Assembly (NCBI GenBank): GCA_015501605.1
Contig: JADNRZ010000005.1
Span: forward strand, 1,426,001 to 1,490,000
Length of the DNA stretch: 64,000 nt
From: Panaeolus papilionaceus
Lineage: Eukaryota > Basidiomycota > Agaricomycetes > Agaricales
Direction of reading: 5' to 3'
The notes under the pieces were generated by a model that worked only from the letters and a program-made list of their open reading frames with translations, did no database searches and was not told the DNA's origin. Below, one piece after another: positions 48,201 to 59,604 of the stretch (positions within the stretch are counted from its first letter, which is position 1; each line of letters begins with the position of its first letter). The translations under genes were made by a program, and so were the position numbers.

Positions 48201-48936
48201 GACAATTAATGACCCCGACTCGCTGAACAACGACGCTGGCGTTACTTCAGTCGCTATTTCCCCCGATGGCCGCCTTGTGGCGGCTGGAAGTCTTGATACA
48301 GTTGTTCGTATCTGGGACGTTGCCACCGGACATCTCGTTGAGAGGTTGAGAGGACACCGGGATAGCGTTTATAGCGTTGCGTTTACGCCTGATGGAAAGG
48401 GATTGGTTAGCGGAAGTTTGGACAAGACCCTGAAGTATTGGGATGTTTCGGGCTTGTCGGGACCAGCTGGCGCTCCCAGCTCTTCGGGTAGCAACTCGTC
48501 CGGCCAGCTCGTCAAGAGCAAGAAGGAAGGCCAGAATGGTGGAACGCCGAGCAGCACGCCTAGCCTAAGCAAGATGACCGCTCCCGGAGTGAGTGGGTCT
48601 GGTGGTAGTGGTAGCTCAAGTGCAAACACGATGAGCTTCACGGGTCACAAGGACTACGTGCTCAGTGTTGCTGTTTCCCATGACGGCAATTGGGTTGTCA
48701 GTGGAAGTAAAGATCGGGGTGTCCAATTCTGGGATGCGAGATCTGCGCAAGTTCATGCGCTTCTGCAGGGCCATAAGAACAGTGTTATCAGGTATGCCAT
48801 TTTTTCTTTCTCGTTGAGTGGGATATTGATGGTTTTTCGATTTCCTAGCATTGATTTGAGTCCTGCCGGTAACGTGCTGGCAACTGGAAGTGGAGATTGG
48901 CAAGCAAGGATCTGGAGTTACACTGTTGGTCCTTAA
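45278..48936 (+). CDS. tup1: Large Tup1-type WD40 transcriptional corepressor (copy C)
   Basis: Full-length Tup1 relative of 1,094 residues, about 1.5 times the yeast protein. Seven exons in phase: 45278-46294, 46365-46601, 46687-47662, 47718-47820, 47875-47986, 48040-48791, 48849-48936. Order: a Ser/Pro-rich start; a Gly/Pro-rich block; DPRD/RDV repeats; tetramerisation helices ([17 protein letters not shown], then [16 protein letters not shown]); poly-Ala/Gln; a tract of alternating Arg-Glu and Arg-Asp (about 46774-47215); the propeller lead-in [17 protein letters not shown]; and seven WD repeats, the fifth followed by a Ser/Gly-rich loop. It ends [20 protein letters not shown] and RIWSYTVGP. 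All seven blades are complete, unlike copy A. Start codon ATG is preceded by a pyrimidine-rich leader. Acts as a nuclear corepressor by homology. Confidence 0.93.
46774..47215 (+). repeat. Arg-Glu / Arg-Asp coding repeat
   Basis: Within exon 3 of Tup1 copy C a purine-rich GA-type repeat encodes about 145 residues dominated by alternating R-E and R-D, interrupted by [13 protein letters not shown] and similar breaks. Such mixed-charge tracts are known in splicing factors (U1-70K type) and can form condensates; this is an inference for Tup1. Confidence 0.85.
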
Positions 48937-50021
48937 CCCACGTCTTCCTCAGCTTGGTCCTACCTGCCACGATTATATCACCCAACTAACATCCTTTAAA
49001 TGTACACAAGCACCGTCCTCACATTCAGCTTCACCTACAGACCCCACAATCTATCTCACTGTAATCTGGTTACCCTGTTATCACCCTCGCAATCTTTCAT
49101 ACCCCACTTTTGCAACTCTACTTATTTACCCCCCTCGCCATTCGTCATCGACTTTCCTCGCACCTTTTCCTCCCTCGGCAGTGGGTGCGCAAACAACCCT
49201 CTCTCGACACCGCGCAAGCATTCTACGCCCTTACTCCACCCACTATGGCGTGTTCACTAATTTCGATCAACTACGAACGATGTTGTTACAATTCTAGTTT
49301 TCTTTTTTTTGTCACTACTCTTACGACTTTTCTCTTCCTTTTATCTTTGTGTTGTATACCTTGAAAGCTCTTTTGTCTTTGAAGTTGTTTGTAGGGATTA
49401 GGCTATGTTGATTGTTAGATGTTGCCCAATGTCGAGAGTATGCTACACAGAGATCTATCCCTTTTTCCTCTTGTTTTGTCTACTTGAATTTGGTTAGACC
49501 GCTTTTCGGTCAGTTTTCTTTTTCTTCGATGTTTTCTCTTGATTGTCTCATTTCATTGTCGATCCTTCCCCCTTCCCCTCCCTTTTTTATGACCCTGTCT
49601 CTAGTTTTCGATCTCTCGCTCGCTCGATCTCGACGTCACCCACTCAAAATGCTTGGCTACTTCTGATTTTTTTTCTTGTTGTGTTTCTTGTTGAGATTGA
49701 TAATGAACGACCCGACGAATGAATGTAATTTCTGTCCCTCTCTTTCCGTCAGCAAACGGGGTGTACATCGTAAGCAAAAGATACGGTATAATGTATGTTT
49801 GGCGAGAATGCTATCTAGAGCCCGCCATGTAAGGAGGTCCTTGTGCCTGTAGATGCATATGCATACACTGGGAAAAGGCTGGATGACATTCCTTATGCAG
49901 TTTGACGTGGAGCGTTACCTGCCCCGGGGCAGAGGTGCAATAGGTGAACGATTCTTGAGATAGGGTGGGTAATTGTTGAGATTGTTGGGATGGAAGGAGA
50001 AGAGGCGTTGTACTTGTTCTA
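48937..50021. other. Convergent intergenic region, 1.1 kb
   Basis: Strongly T/C-rich on the + strand after the Tup1 copy C stop, consistent with a long 3' UTR. No coding evidence. Confidence 0.5.
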
Positions 50022-51099
50022 TCAGCGCTTTGAAGAGCCGCTAGCAATAGGCTCTCTGACCATCTGCAAATCCACGTCATAGAAGAGGTGATAATTTCGT
50101 CAATCGCTAATTCAATAGCATCTCTCTGTGCGTTGGTACTCACCAGACTGAGAACAATGGGCGGCTTGTTCCAGGTTGGATTGTCGTCGCCCACAACGAC
50201 CTCTTTAACGGTCTTGAACCCATGTGCGTTGTAGAACTTTGTATTGTCCTTGTTGCTTGATGAAAGCCAAGCTTTTTGGCCTAATCCATCAGCCTAAAGC
50301 AAATGCAATAATTGGAATCAGATTGAGCGACGCAGTATCGGAACTCGACTTACAATATCAGTGACAGATTTAAGGAGAGCACTTCCATATCCTCGGCCTC
50401 TGTGATCTGGGTGTGTTGCCAGAGAACCTACAAAGAGCATACTGGGCACGTTGTCCCCCAGTTCTGGAGCTTCTTTGATTCCTTTGGATTTCTTCTCTTC
50501 GACGACATCGAAACGCTGTTTAATCATAGCGCGGGTTAGCAACCCTTTCTGACGCGTGAAATGAGGATTTATACCTTGTTTTGTTCTGTTGTAAGCGTGA
50601 ACTTGCGGACGACGATGTGCATCCAAGATGCTAATTTGTCCAGCCAGGTCTGTTGATAGTTGCCTGGGACACTGATAAACAATTGGTGAATCCTTAGGTG
50701 ATGTATAGTAGACAAGTGTCAGGCTAATCTTACGCCAAGATGAAGGCATTCCCGTGATCGATTGTCAACATAATTTTGCTGCGTCTTGCAAGATTGATTG
50801 TGAGGCGGTAGAGGAATAGTTGGATAGATTCAACCTCCCCTTCACCCTGCGCAAACATGTATACCTTTTAGCTGGCGAAATAACGAAAACTCTTTGCCAC
50901 GCACCGCATAAGCATAGTCATGAATGGGATCTGGGAGAAACGCGAGATGGCGCGTCAGTGCAGTGTTGGCCACGTCCTCTGCGATATGTAAGTGGTTTTA
51001 ACATAAGTCATACAAAAAAAGAAAAGAAAAGAAAAACTCGTTGAACATACCGGGACGAAGAGTAGTTGGGACAAGACGATTTCCTGTTGGATTATCCAT
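50022..51099 (-). CDS. GNAT-family N-acetyltransferase
   Basis: Acetyl-CoA-dependent acetyltransferase of the GNAT fold; substrate unknown. ATG at 51099 (MDNPTGNRLVPTTLRP) is spliced through a phase-1 intron to EDVANTALTRHLAFLPDPIH, then through further introns to SKIMLTIDHGNAFILA, YQQTWLDKLASWMHIVVRKF, FDVVEEKKSKGIKEAPELGD, and the acetyl-CoA loop VGSLATHPDHRGRGYGSALL (motif A, HRGRGYG). Motif B follows: AWLSSSNKDNTKFYNAHGFK, with EVVVGDDNPTW and a final exon ending ASGSSKR, stop at 50022. About six exons, roughly 235 residues. No signal peptide or membrane helix, so probably cytosolic. It resembles the fungal single-domain GNATs of unknown target more than histone acetyltransferases. Confidence 0.85.
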
Positions 51100-51803
51100 A
51101 ATAAACGGTGTCTGATTATGCCGAAAAAAGAAGGGCGCAGTCGTTTTAGATGGCTGAGATGGCGAACCTTTTGTACCTGTCCAGAGTACGGTCAGCACGG
51201 AGATAAAGTGTGATGGCCTGGTGTTCATTGCTCCGATCTATGTATTCCGCAGTTTTTGCTACGCTCGGCAATATTGTCAGTGGTATTTATAGACAGAGCA
51301 GGGCAAGGGCATTCATCAAAGCCTGCGGTCTTGCTGCGATGTACAGAAGAAATATGGCTAGCACGCCCGACAATCTATCGTGTAAGACGGCATTTGCACT
51401 GACACAAGTGTATGACAGTGGCTCTTGAGCCTTCCGCTAATCCGAGAGGGCCTTCATTGGACAATCTAGGCGCTAAATACATAAAGTCAGACTGACTTCA
51501 CGTAGAAATAATGCATGAGAAGAAATTGTGGTCTGCAGTCCAGAATTCAGAGGTTCAGATCAAGTGGTTCAGGTTGGGTTCAGGTCAGACTAACAGAAAA
51601 ACACATTCTTCCTACAATTTTGGTTGTTTAGGGGTAATTGATCGGAATTTACCATCGGAGTCGTAAAATATTATGGGAGGTCCTCAAAGGTCATGATTTT
51701 GGGATGATTCGTCCTACTTGCTCAGGTGCTAACTTCAAGACTTTGATCAGAATCAGCCGAAACAATCGTTGCAGTGTTGTTGCAGTGTTGGAAGGTCCTA
51801 AGG
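51100..51803. other. Divergent upstream region of GNAT and F-box genes
   Basis: About 700 bases between divergent starts. No supported coding sequence; an AT-rich stretch with short direct repeats (GGTTCAGGTTGGGTTCAGGT) near 51565-51585. Confidence 0.45.
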
Positions 51804-53679
51804 ATGAACCAGCATGGTACGTAAAGCTTGTTCACTGGCGCACCCTTCAACATTCATGCTGACCTCTGTAGACCATCGAAAGGCTCAGGTTGCTCATTAT
51901 GATGCGCAGATACTTCAAATGAAGAAAATGAGAAATACCTTCGTCCCAATCTCGCTTCTACCCCCAGAAATTCTGACCGCGATTTTTCTATGCTATCGCG
52001 ACATGTGCTGCAACAGCCAGTCCACCATAGGCTCACCCTGGAGCCAGTGGATTGGGGTATCTTATGTCTGCACACAGTGGAGAGATTTAGCATTGAATAA
52101 CCCTCTGCTCTGGTCCCGCCTGTCTTTTACTAGTTGGCCCCAGGATCCCCAAATCCTCGAAATATCGATTCAAAGATCCCAAAACGCACCACTTTGGATC
52201 TACGTTTCGCGCCATTTTAGCATTATGAACCACCAAACGTTGATTGGATTGCTAAAAAAATCCAATCGATTACAACTTCTGGACATGTCGGTTGACCATG
52301 GGCCGCAAGGTTTGATATATCTGGAGAAGATAACAGGCGTTGCTGCACCCATACTTCAGAGCTTGAAGCTGGATACATATGGCCCTCCTGTCGATGTTCC
52401 CGATCTATTCAGTGGTGGAACCCCGTCTCTTCGGCATCTGGACCTAAGCGGATTCTCAGTCAAACCCCACCCATCCCTCATGACTGGGCTCACATCCTTT
52501 CATCTCCAACGAGACAATCTTGCTCTCAATGATGTAGGCGACTTGCACCTATTCGATGCGCTCAACTATATGGGCAATTTACGCGAACTCGTGTTGAAAA
52601 TCTCGATATTTGACCCTGAACCAAAGCCTGGTCAGGTCGTCAGACTGTCACCGCATCTGGAAAAGTTCGCCTTCGAAGGCTCATTAAAATTTCTGAACGT
52701 GTTTCTCGAACGCCTTTCCATTCCTTTGTCCGCCTCCCTGTATCTTGATGGCCTCGTTTTTGACCTGCACCAGGACATTGACCACCGACCATTATTCCTA
52801 AATTTGGCAAAGTCCCTTGCCTCAGCTTGGCTTTCGAACCCCAGCTGCCATCCCCGCTTCGCCGATAGCTCGACTTCTAACACAGAGCGATATTCAGCTC
52901 CCATAATCTGTGCTGAAGCTACAGACATTTCGGATGCAGGAGGAGATAAATTCGGTTTTAGTGGTTGGCTTTATGACGCGGATTTCGTGCACATGCCCGA
53001 TGATGACCCCAACTATGGAAAGGAGCACCGCCCCAATCTTACGATTACGATTTGGGGACTACCGTCATGGATGCTGGTGCGATATTTTCTCACCACATTC
53101 CCTCTAAACGACGTTCGTTCCATGTATCTGGACGTTCAACTACGTAAAAAAGACCTGTCTATTTTGCGGCGTTTACCTCTCCTTCGGTCAGTCATGGTTT
53201 CAGAGGAATGCGCTGCTGATTTTCTCAACTACGTCATCAACGACCCTGTCATGCTACGGTACCAATCAAGGATGCGGAAGAAGAAAATGCGCCAAAACGA
53301 TCACGAACGTGTATGTGGACCCCCGAAATACTTCCCGAATATGGTATATCTTGGCTTCAGCGAGGCCGACTTTGGACTCTTTGACTACGAATTGGATGGA
53401 GTTGAAGATGAGGCGATTGATATGGATGTCCTCCTCGAATACCTGGCCTTTAGAAAACACTCTGTCCCCATTCAAAAACTTCGGCTGGAAGACTGTGTTA
53501 ACGTGATAGAGGAGGAGGTCGAGCTTATGAAAGAAAACGTCGAATTCATTATCTGGGATGAACGGGTGCGTATCAAGGATGATTTTGACTGGTTGGAAGA
53601 GAGAGGGGTGTCATCTGATGGAGAAGAAGAGGACGGCGATGACGACAATGATGACGAAGAGCATGAGGATGAATATTAG
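51804..53679 (+). CDS. F-box protein with leucine-rich repeat-like C-terminus
   Basis: Probable substrate receptor of an SCF ubiquitin ligase. Agaric-type F-box start: DHRKAQVAHYDAQILQMKKM, then VPISLLPPEILTAIFLCYRD and a CTQWRDLALNNPLLWSRLSF block. The rest carries irregular Leu-rich strands (for example LRHLDLSGFSVKPHP, LRELVLKISIF, RSMYLDVQLRKKDLSILRRL) and ends in a strongly acidic tail (EEEDGDDDNDDEEHEDEY). Two starts are possible: ATG 51814 reading straight through, or ATG 51804 with an intron at 51817-51878 joining MNQH to DHRK; the second looks more like the family. Stop at 53677-53679. Otherwise intronless, about 605-621 residues. Such genes form large, fast-evolving families in mushrooms; the target is unknown. 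Confidence 0.82.
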
Positions 53680-54103
53680 GACTATCTTTCTGTGAGTTGT
53701 GACATAATTGTAGGCTACTTAAATCTCTACTTGCCAGAGCTTTTGCCATCCGGCCAATTTTAGCAATAAATCGTTGGCTGCTGACACGCAGGTAAAGTCT
53801 AAAGAGCAAGGTTTCGATTTTCCGTCGAGTCCGCTCTACGATGGGCGCTTGTGTATGAGCCGAGACTCGGACTAGACTTGGCCAACATTTCGAAAAGTAT
53901 ACCTGTTATCTTCGCCTTATGAGTTACAGTGTTTGACAATAGACGACCCATCAATCGTTCAAGCCAGCCTCCTTTCTCTGACACAGACAACTTGAATCTT
54001 TAAGTCAATTCCAAAAGGTTTGAATGCGAAAAATAATCCCTTGGGGCTGGGGCTCCCTTTGAATCGTCATTTGATTTCCATCGCAACACGAATATCCCAT
54101 GAG
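53680..54103. other. Intergenic region 3' of F-box gene and F-box pseudogene
   Basis: About 420 bases, convergent. Nothing beyond probable 3' UTRs. Confidence 0.5.
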
Positions 54104-55273
54104 TCATAGCTCGCCATCTGAGGCTTCTTCCAATCTTTTACTAACATAGTCCTTAACATCGTAAGGATAGTAAAGGTCCCATCTCCATTTGTGCTCTGTT
54201 ACGTCCAACACACTTCTGAAATATTCCTCGCCGATCTTCACTGACCAGAGCAGGTTTCCAGAGTACTTGGAGGTTGAAATGCACAATTCTTCTACAGCAA
54301 CGCAAATAGCTGCTTCGAGGGGGATGCCGGTCAGAATACCCAACACCCTTGGGATACTCGACTCGAAGTTTGTGCAGGTGCTGGAAACCGAGGAACCTAT
54401 CGATAAGAGTTGGTTGACGAGAGTGATATTGCTTGCGTGAGCTTCAAGTTTGTCTGCCGGAAGATATGAGAGGGCGGGCCTACCAATTCATCGAGCTCGA
54501 GAGTGTTGCTTCCAACAAACTGCAGGCCCTGAATTGAGATACAAATGCATCGAAGGTTGTTACACGCTGACAGAGCCAAAATCGTGTCAACGGAGAACAT
54601 CCAGTTGGGCTCGTTCCAGGTGTCGGCCATTTCCAGGTACTGAAGAGAGGCGGAATGAGATGGGAGGGCATTAACGAGCAAACGATGACCAGCTGTTGAG
54701 GCTTCGCCAACAGCCCGTGAGAAACTTCAGCTGCTTCAAGACTCCGAGCAGTTTATGAGGGAGAGAATAGGCGCGATCGTTTAAATGGTCTCCAGGTGGA
54801 TTCGTTCCCGTCTGAAGGTGTCCAAAAACTCGTTTATCAGGTCCTTGCATCGTTCTTGAAGCGAAGGGTATTCTTTGAAGTCCAATGTTACTTTCGTAAG
54901 GTGTCGGAGATGTCGAACGACATTGGGGGATCGTTGAAGACGGGGTATACTGTTTGCAAGATGAATCTTGGTCAGCCCCAACGGTAGGTTGGACTCGGTG
55001 CATCCACGTAAAATCGAGGCCAACAAATCTCTTTTCACTTTTGACATGGCCACAACTGTTCTTCATCTAGGGTGATCGAGACACAGCATAGGTTCACGCA
55101 GAGATTGACGGAACGGCTGAAATCGTCGACTGCCAGTGTGCATAAGTCTGCGTCGCCAGCTATGTTAAGGAAATCAACCGATCGCAGAATTTTAGCCATG
55201 GCCTCGAATGGTGGTTTTTTCTTTGCCGTACCCTGGGACATGAGGCACACCGATACCCAGGGGCAATCGTAGT
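54104..55273 (-). pseudogene. Decayed duplicate of the adjacent F-box/LRR-like gene
   Basis: Matches the C-terminal two thirds of the gene at 55641-57443 but is broken. Shared stretches include IPRLQRSPNVVRHLRHLTKV (IPCIQRSPDVVRHLRHLTQV in the intact gene), LPSHSASLQYLEMADTW, and an acidic end EEASDGEL (EEASDNEL). Damage seen: a one-base loss between 55035 and 55053 (LWPCQK then stop, continuing one frame over), a Glu-to-stop change at 54781-54783, and a five-base loss near 54715. The F-box half is missing: beyond about 55255 the sequence resembles the upstream flank of the intact gene (the CTTCAGGGCAGGCTTT stretch recurs at about 57580). So this is a tandem duplicate with an internal deletion, then decay. 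Confidence 0.8.
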
Positions 55274-55640
55274 TACTTCAGGGCAGGCTTTCCGTAAGTT
55301 CGACGACCTAGAAAGTAAGACGAGGGATACTAAACTTTATGTCGCAGACTGAAAATTCTAATGTGTAACACTTGCGATGGATGGCATATCATACTGGTAG
55401 AGTCTCCGAGTCTTGGCCATCTTTTCGGAAACTATTTCCAAGTTGTCCTCCCTTCAGGCTTGCGGCAATTGGAAGTCAACTTGAACGACCTATGACTGTT
55501 TGAACCAGGATATTTCTCTGACTCAAGAATGAAATTTTATGCGGGAAGCAATCCCCAAAATTCCGAATGTGAGGGATAATCCAATCGAAACTTCCGACCT
55601 GAATCATAGTTTGAATTTCCACAATGTATCATTCGACGAA
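55274..55640. other. Duplicated flank between pseudogene and intact gene
   Basis: About 370 bases; its left part resembles 57540-57760, the upstream flank of the intact F-box gene, including TGAAAATTC and a GGATGGCAT/GTATGGCA motif in the same order. It is therefore part of the duplicated unit. No gene. Confidence 0.5.
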
Positions 55641-57443
55641 TCATAGTTCGTTATCTGAGGCTTCTTCCCATTCCACATCATCCTTGAGATCGTAAGGATC
55701 GTAATGTTCCCATTCCCACTTGTTCTGCGTTGCGTCTAACACGGGTCTAAAAACTACCTCGCCGATCTTGAGTGACCAAAGAAGCTCGCCAGTGTGTTGG
55801 GAGGTCGGTACACATAATTCTGAGACTGCAGCGCGAATAGCTATCTGGATTTCTGGGTCACACCGTAAATTATATGTAACGTCCCCGCAAAAGCCAAGTC
55901 GAAGTTTGCGTAGGTGGCGGAAACCGATGAATGTATTCATGAGTGTTGGCTGACGTGGATGAGGTCGCTCATGTGAGTTTCAAGTTTGTCTACCGGAAGA
56001 TAGATGAGAAATAGCCTACCAAATCACCAAGAAGGAGAGTGCTGCCATCTGCGATTTTCAGCCCCTCCACACAAATACCAATATTTCGTAGGTTTTTGCA
56101 CACTGACAAAGCCGGAGCCGTGTTGACGGAGAGCACCCAGTTAGGCTCGCTCCAGGTCTCGGCCATGTGAAGGTACTGAAGGGAGGCGGAATGGCATTGG
56201 AGGGCATGGGTGAGAAAACGATGACCAGCTGTCGGGTTGAGTTCGTCCCAACACCCTATAAGAAATTTCAACTTCTTCAATCCAGAGAAAGACTCCAGAT
56301 AGTTCACGAGAGAGATAACAGGCGCGGTCGTTTCGATGATCTCCAAATAGATTCGTTCCCGTCTCAAGGTATCCCAAAACTCGTTCATCAAGTCCTCGGA
56401 CGTTTCATCCTGCGAGAGGTGTACTTGAAAGTCTAGTATTACTTGCGTTAGGTGGCGAAGATGTCGGACGACATCGGGGGACCGTTGAATGCAAGGTATG
56501 GCGCCTTCCAAATAGATTTTGGCCAGTTCCAGCGGTGGGCTGAATGCAGAACATCCATGTAAAATGGACGACAGCAAATCTCTTTCAACTTCTGACATCT
56601 CCCAAAATTGATCTGGACCGATGGTGATCGAGATACAGCGTAAGTTGGCGCAAAGACTGATGGAACTGCTGAGGTCGTTAATTGTGTATACAATTTCGAC
56701 ATCGTTTATGTTAAAGAAATTAATCGACTGCAAAGTTTTAGCCATGGCCTCGAATGGTATCTGCAGGTTTTCTATGGTTTCTATGTTGACGACTTTGAAA
56801 AATACATTCGGATCGAAATCCAGAGTAAGGGATTCGATGTCGATGTTGTGTATAAAAGAGATCACTGGGGCAAATGATCCATGGATGTGAAAAGTAGGGT
56901 GTACTCGCCAGCTATTAGGTCACGAGTTAGGGCAAGATTGGCAAATGGATGATCAAGTTTATATGACAAGCTTACTAGAGAATGCGAACGTTTACCAGGG
57001 CAGCAAGGGCTTTCCCTAGAACCTCCAAAAATTGAGTTTCGCTCTCTGAAAGGTTTAGGACATGTCCCATATTCGGGAAGGAGCTCGACAATTTGTCAAT
57101 ATCGGACCCAAGTTTTCGAAAGTTAGGCGAGATTGAAAGTATGCTCAAGGATTTCGTATATCTTGTTGCATGACTGTCCCGAGAAGCGAGCAATTGCAGT
57201 TTAGCTATCTCAGATTCTTGGTGGGATTGAATGAAATCTAAGGAGATATGGCCAAGTATTCTGGGTGCAAAAATGTAAGAAAATTGATGACATGCTAGGC
57301 GAAGGGTCTTTGCGTCGTTGAACGGCACCTGAAGGAAAGTTCACGGTCTTGTTTGTCAATCTAAGTGAACACGAGACGAAGTAGCTCACTGCGTTGCCAA
57401 TAGCACCGATAATCTCGACGGGTAAGGTAGGGGTCATGGTCAT
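55641..57443 (-). CDS. F-box / LRR-like protein
   Basis: ATG at 57443 starts MTMTPTLPVEIIGAIGNA, spliced through an intron (GTGAGC to TTCAG) to VPFNDAKTLRLACHQFSYIF and APRILGHISLDF: a short fungal F-box. The long remainder has Leu-rich segments spaced like leucine-rich repeats (AKTLQSINFFNINDVEIVY, LCANLRCISITIGPDQFW, HLRHLTQVILDFQVHL, LKKLKFLIGCWDELNP, SASLQYLHMAETWSEPNW, HLRKLRLGFCGDVTY) and an acidic end (VEWEEASDNEL), stop at 55641. Roughly 530 residues in about four exons; introns near 56980-56870 and 56030-55955 are required to link frames. Likely SCF substrate receptor; target unknown. Parent of the neighbouring pseudogene. Confidence 0.72.
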
Positions 57444-57846
57444 GTTTGCGAAACGTGCTGTGAATTCCTAGCTAGTAAGGTTGGTATGATATTACGATAG
57501 AACGATTTCACCAGGGTGATTGTTGATGGAGTTCAAAAGAGAAATAATGTTTCGTATTGAGGGGCAATTACAGCTACTTCAGGGCAGGCTTTTCCTAAGT
57601 ACCACGACATTATCGGACATACCCCAGCTCAGTCAAGAGATCGAGACGAGAGACAACGAAGGATGTCATAGCAAGGCCGATTCAGAAAACGAGAGGGTAT
57701 TGAAAATTCCAAAATGTAGCAGTCGATATGTATGGCAGATCGTGATTTATTTATTGTTATCATACCGGTATATTTACAATGGATCTCGCTTATCTTTTTG
57801 GATGCAGTTAAATAAGAAAAGAGAAACGAAAGCGTATTGAAACAGT
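57444..57846. other. Intergenic between F-box gene and cellobiohydrolase
   Basis: About 400 bases: promoter of the F-box gene and 3' UTR of the cellobiohydrolase. Contains the ancestral copy of the duplicated flank described at 55274-55640. Confidence 0.5.
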
Positions 57847-59534
57847 TTAGAGGCACTGGCTGTACCAAGGGTTGGAGACAGTGCAGGTTGAGCCGGCGGC
57901 GCACTGTGTTGGTCCAGTCCAGCCTTGTCCACCGCTGAAGGAAAAAAAGAAAATCAGTCAGGATCCATCAAAGCGTAGGAAACAGGCAAAAAAGACATAC
58001 CATTGACCCCACTTGGTCTGAGTAGCTCCAGGAGCGGTTCCAGTACTGGTGGGGGTTCCTCCTCCTCCGCCAGTGGTGGTAGTTCCACCTCCACCAGTGC
58101 TGCTGAAGGTGGACCCGATATCACCGACCTTGATGTTGGAGAAAGTGACCGAAGCATTGGCGAGCGTGGTCTCGATGTCCTTGGGGTTACCGCTGGTGAT
58201 GGAGCAGCTTCCACGGGCAATACCGGGCTGAGATGGGCTCTTGTCAACCGGGAAGGCCTGACCGTCGAGCCAGAGCATGTGCGCGTGGTGGTCGTCCCAG
58301 ATAGAGAGAGCGAGGACCATACCATTGCGGAGACCCTTCTCCATTCCGGGCATGCCACCCTTAGCAGCGAAGCTGTCAAAGTCACCGAAGAGCGACCTGG
58401 ACTTGGTGCAGAATTCCTCGGTGACAGAGTCGTAGGGAGCGAGACCGGGGAAGTTGGCCTTGGAGTTTTGGATGACCTTGCCGTCCTGGATGTAGATGCG
58501 GCGGATTTCCTTGAGACGGCCGTTGGCAGTTCCGTCGGTGGTGTGGAACTGAGTGACGACGGTCATCTTCTTGTTGGTGTCGACAGTCTTTCCGGGACCG
58601 TAGAAGGTCTTGTCACCCATGCGGTAGGAGTTGAAATCGCAACCATCGGGATCGCAAGTGCCGTGGTAGCGGTCATTGGGGTCGTTGCAAGCAGAGCCGT
58701 CGCAGGTGTGGGGGCCAGCAATGGTGCAAGGATGGGGTGTGTATGCGGTCGAGATAGAGTTTGCCTCCCAGATATCCATCTCGTTACAGCAGGTGCCGTA
58801 GCGACCGGATCCACCGTTGGCGTCAGTAGCAGAAGGCTTCCAGCCCTCAGCGTTAGCCTGTAAAGCCGCAAGTAGATTAGTATGTGCTTTCGAAAAATAT
58901 GGATCAAGCTGTATACCTTGCCATCAATCCACTTAATGTCCTTAGGGCACTGAGAATCGCAGTAGCCGGTTCCATACTTGGCACCAGCCTTGTTGCTGGG
59001 GAACTTGGACAAACCACCATCAGCGGCCATCTCAGAGAAGTACAAAGCACCGTTGAGACCGCATCCAAGTTTGGAGACGTCGACGTCGAAAGTGAACTCC
59101 TGGTTCATGAGCTTGAACAGTTCGTACTTGCTGTCGCTGTCCATGAGGTAGACACGACCGCCAACATTTTTGCCACTGGAGTTGGATGTGACGAACTTGA
59201 TCGTCAGGGCGTTTCCACTGGTGCTGATACCGTATGTACCGGCATAGTCAGCACCCTCAAGGGCGCAGTTGGCAGCACAAGCGGTGTTGCTGGCGCAGGC
59301 GGTGGCGTTCCAGGAGTTGCCGGTGTAGCAGTTGGTGTATCCGTCCTTGACGTGGGTCCAGCGCCAGTTTGCATCGAGCACAACCTGTCCGTTTGAAGTA
59401 GTAACACATCCTCCGTTCTTGGTGCAGCGTTGGAAGGGGAGCTTGGGGTGAACCTCAGGAGTGTAAGATCCAACGAGCTGGGCAGTGACCATCGCCGCAG
59501 AGGCGAAGGCAACGAGAGCGGATTTAGGGAACAT
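57847..59534 (-). CDS. cbh1: GH7 cellobiohydrolase I with C-terminal CBM1
   Basis: Secreted processive exo-cellulase releasing cellobiose from the reducing ends of cellulose chains. Three exons: 59534-58917, 58857-58001, 57934-57847 (introns of 59 and 66 nt), 520 residues. Signal peptide [18 protein letters not shown], then mature [22 protein letters not shown]7 catalytic motif EMDIWEANS carries nucleophile and acid/base Glu. Loop and cysteine motifs are intact ([48 protein letters not shown]). A Gly/Thr/Ser linker follows, then a CBM1: [15 protein letters not shown] and NPWYSQCL, with aromatic binding residues and the conserved cysteines. The codon usage is strongly GC-biased at third positions compared with neighbours, as in highly expressed genes. 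Divergent from the dehydratase gene. Confidence 0.97.
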
Positions 59535-59596
59535 TTTGGAGGAGGAGAGCCGGTAGTAGAACTGCTGGTGAGGACTGTCTGCTCACATTTCGTAGC

Positions 59597-59604
59597 ATTT
59601 TATA
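59597..59604 (-). promoter_or_regulatory. Probable TATA box of cellobiohydrolase gene
   Basis: TATAAAAT on the minus strand, about 63 bases 5' of the cellobiohydrolase ATG, consistent with an inducible TATA-type promoter and a short 5' UTR. Confidence 0.6.

Noticed and set aside
58003..58863. 286-codon antisense frame opposite the cellobiohydrolase
   Set aside because: Arises from the strong third-position GC bias of the cellulase gene; the sense strand is a complete GH7 enzyme.
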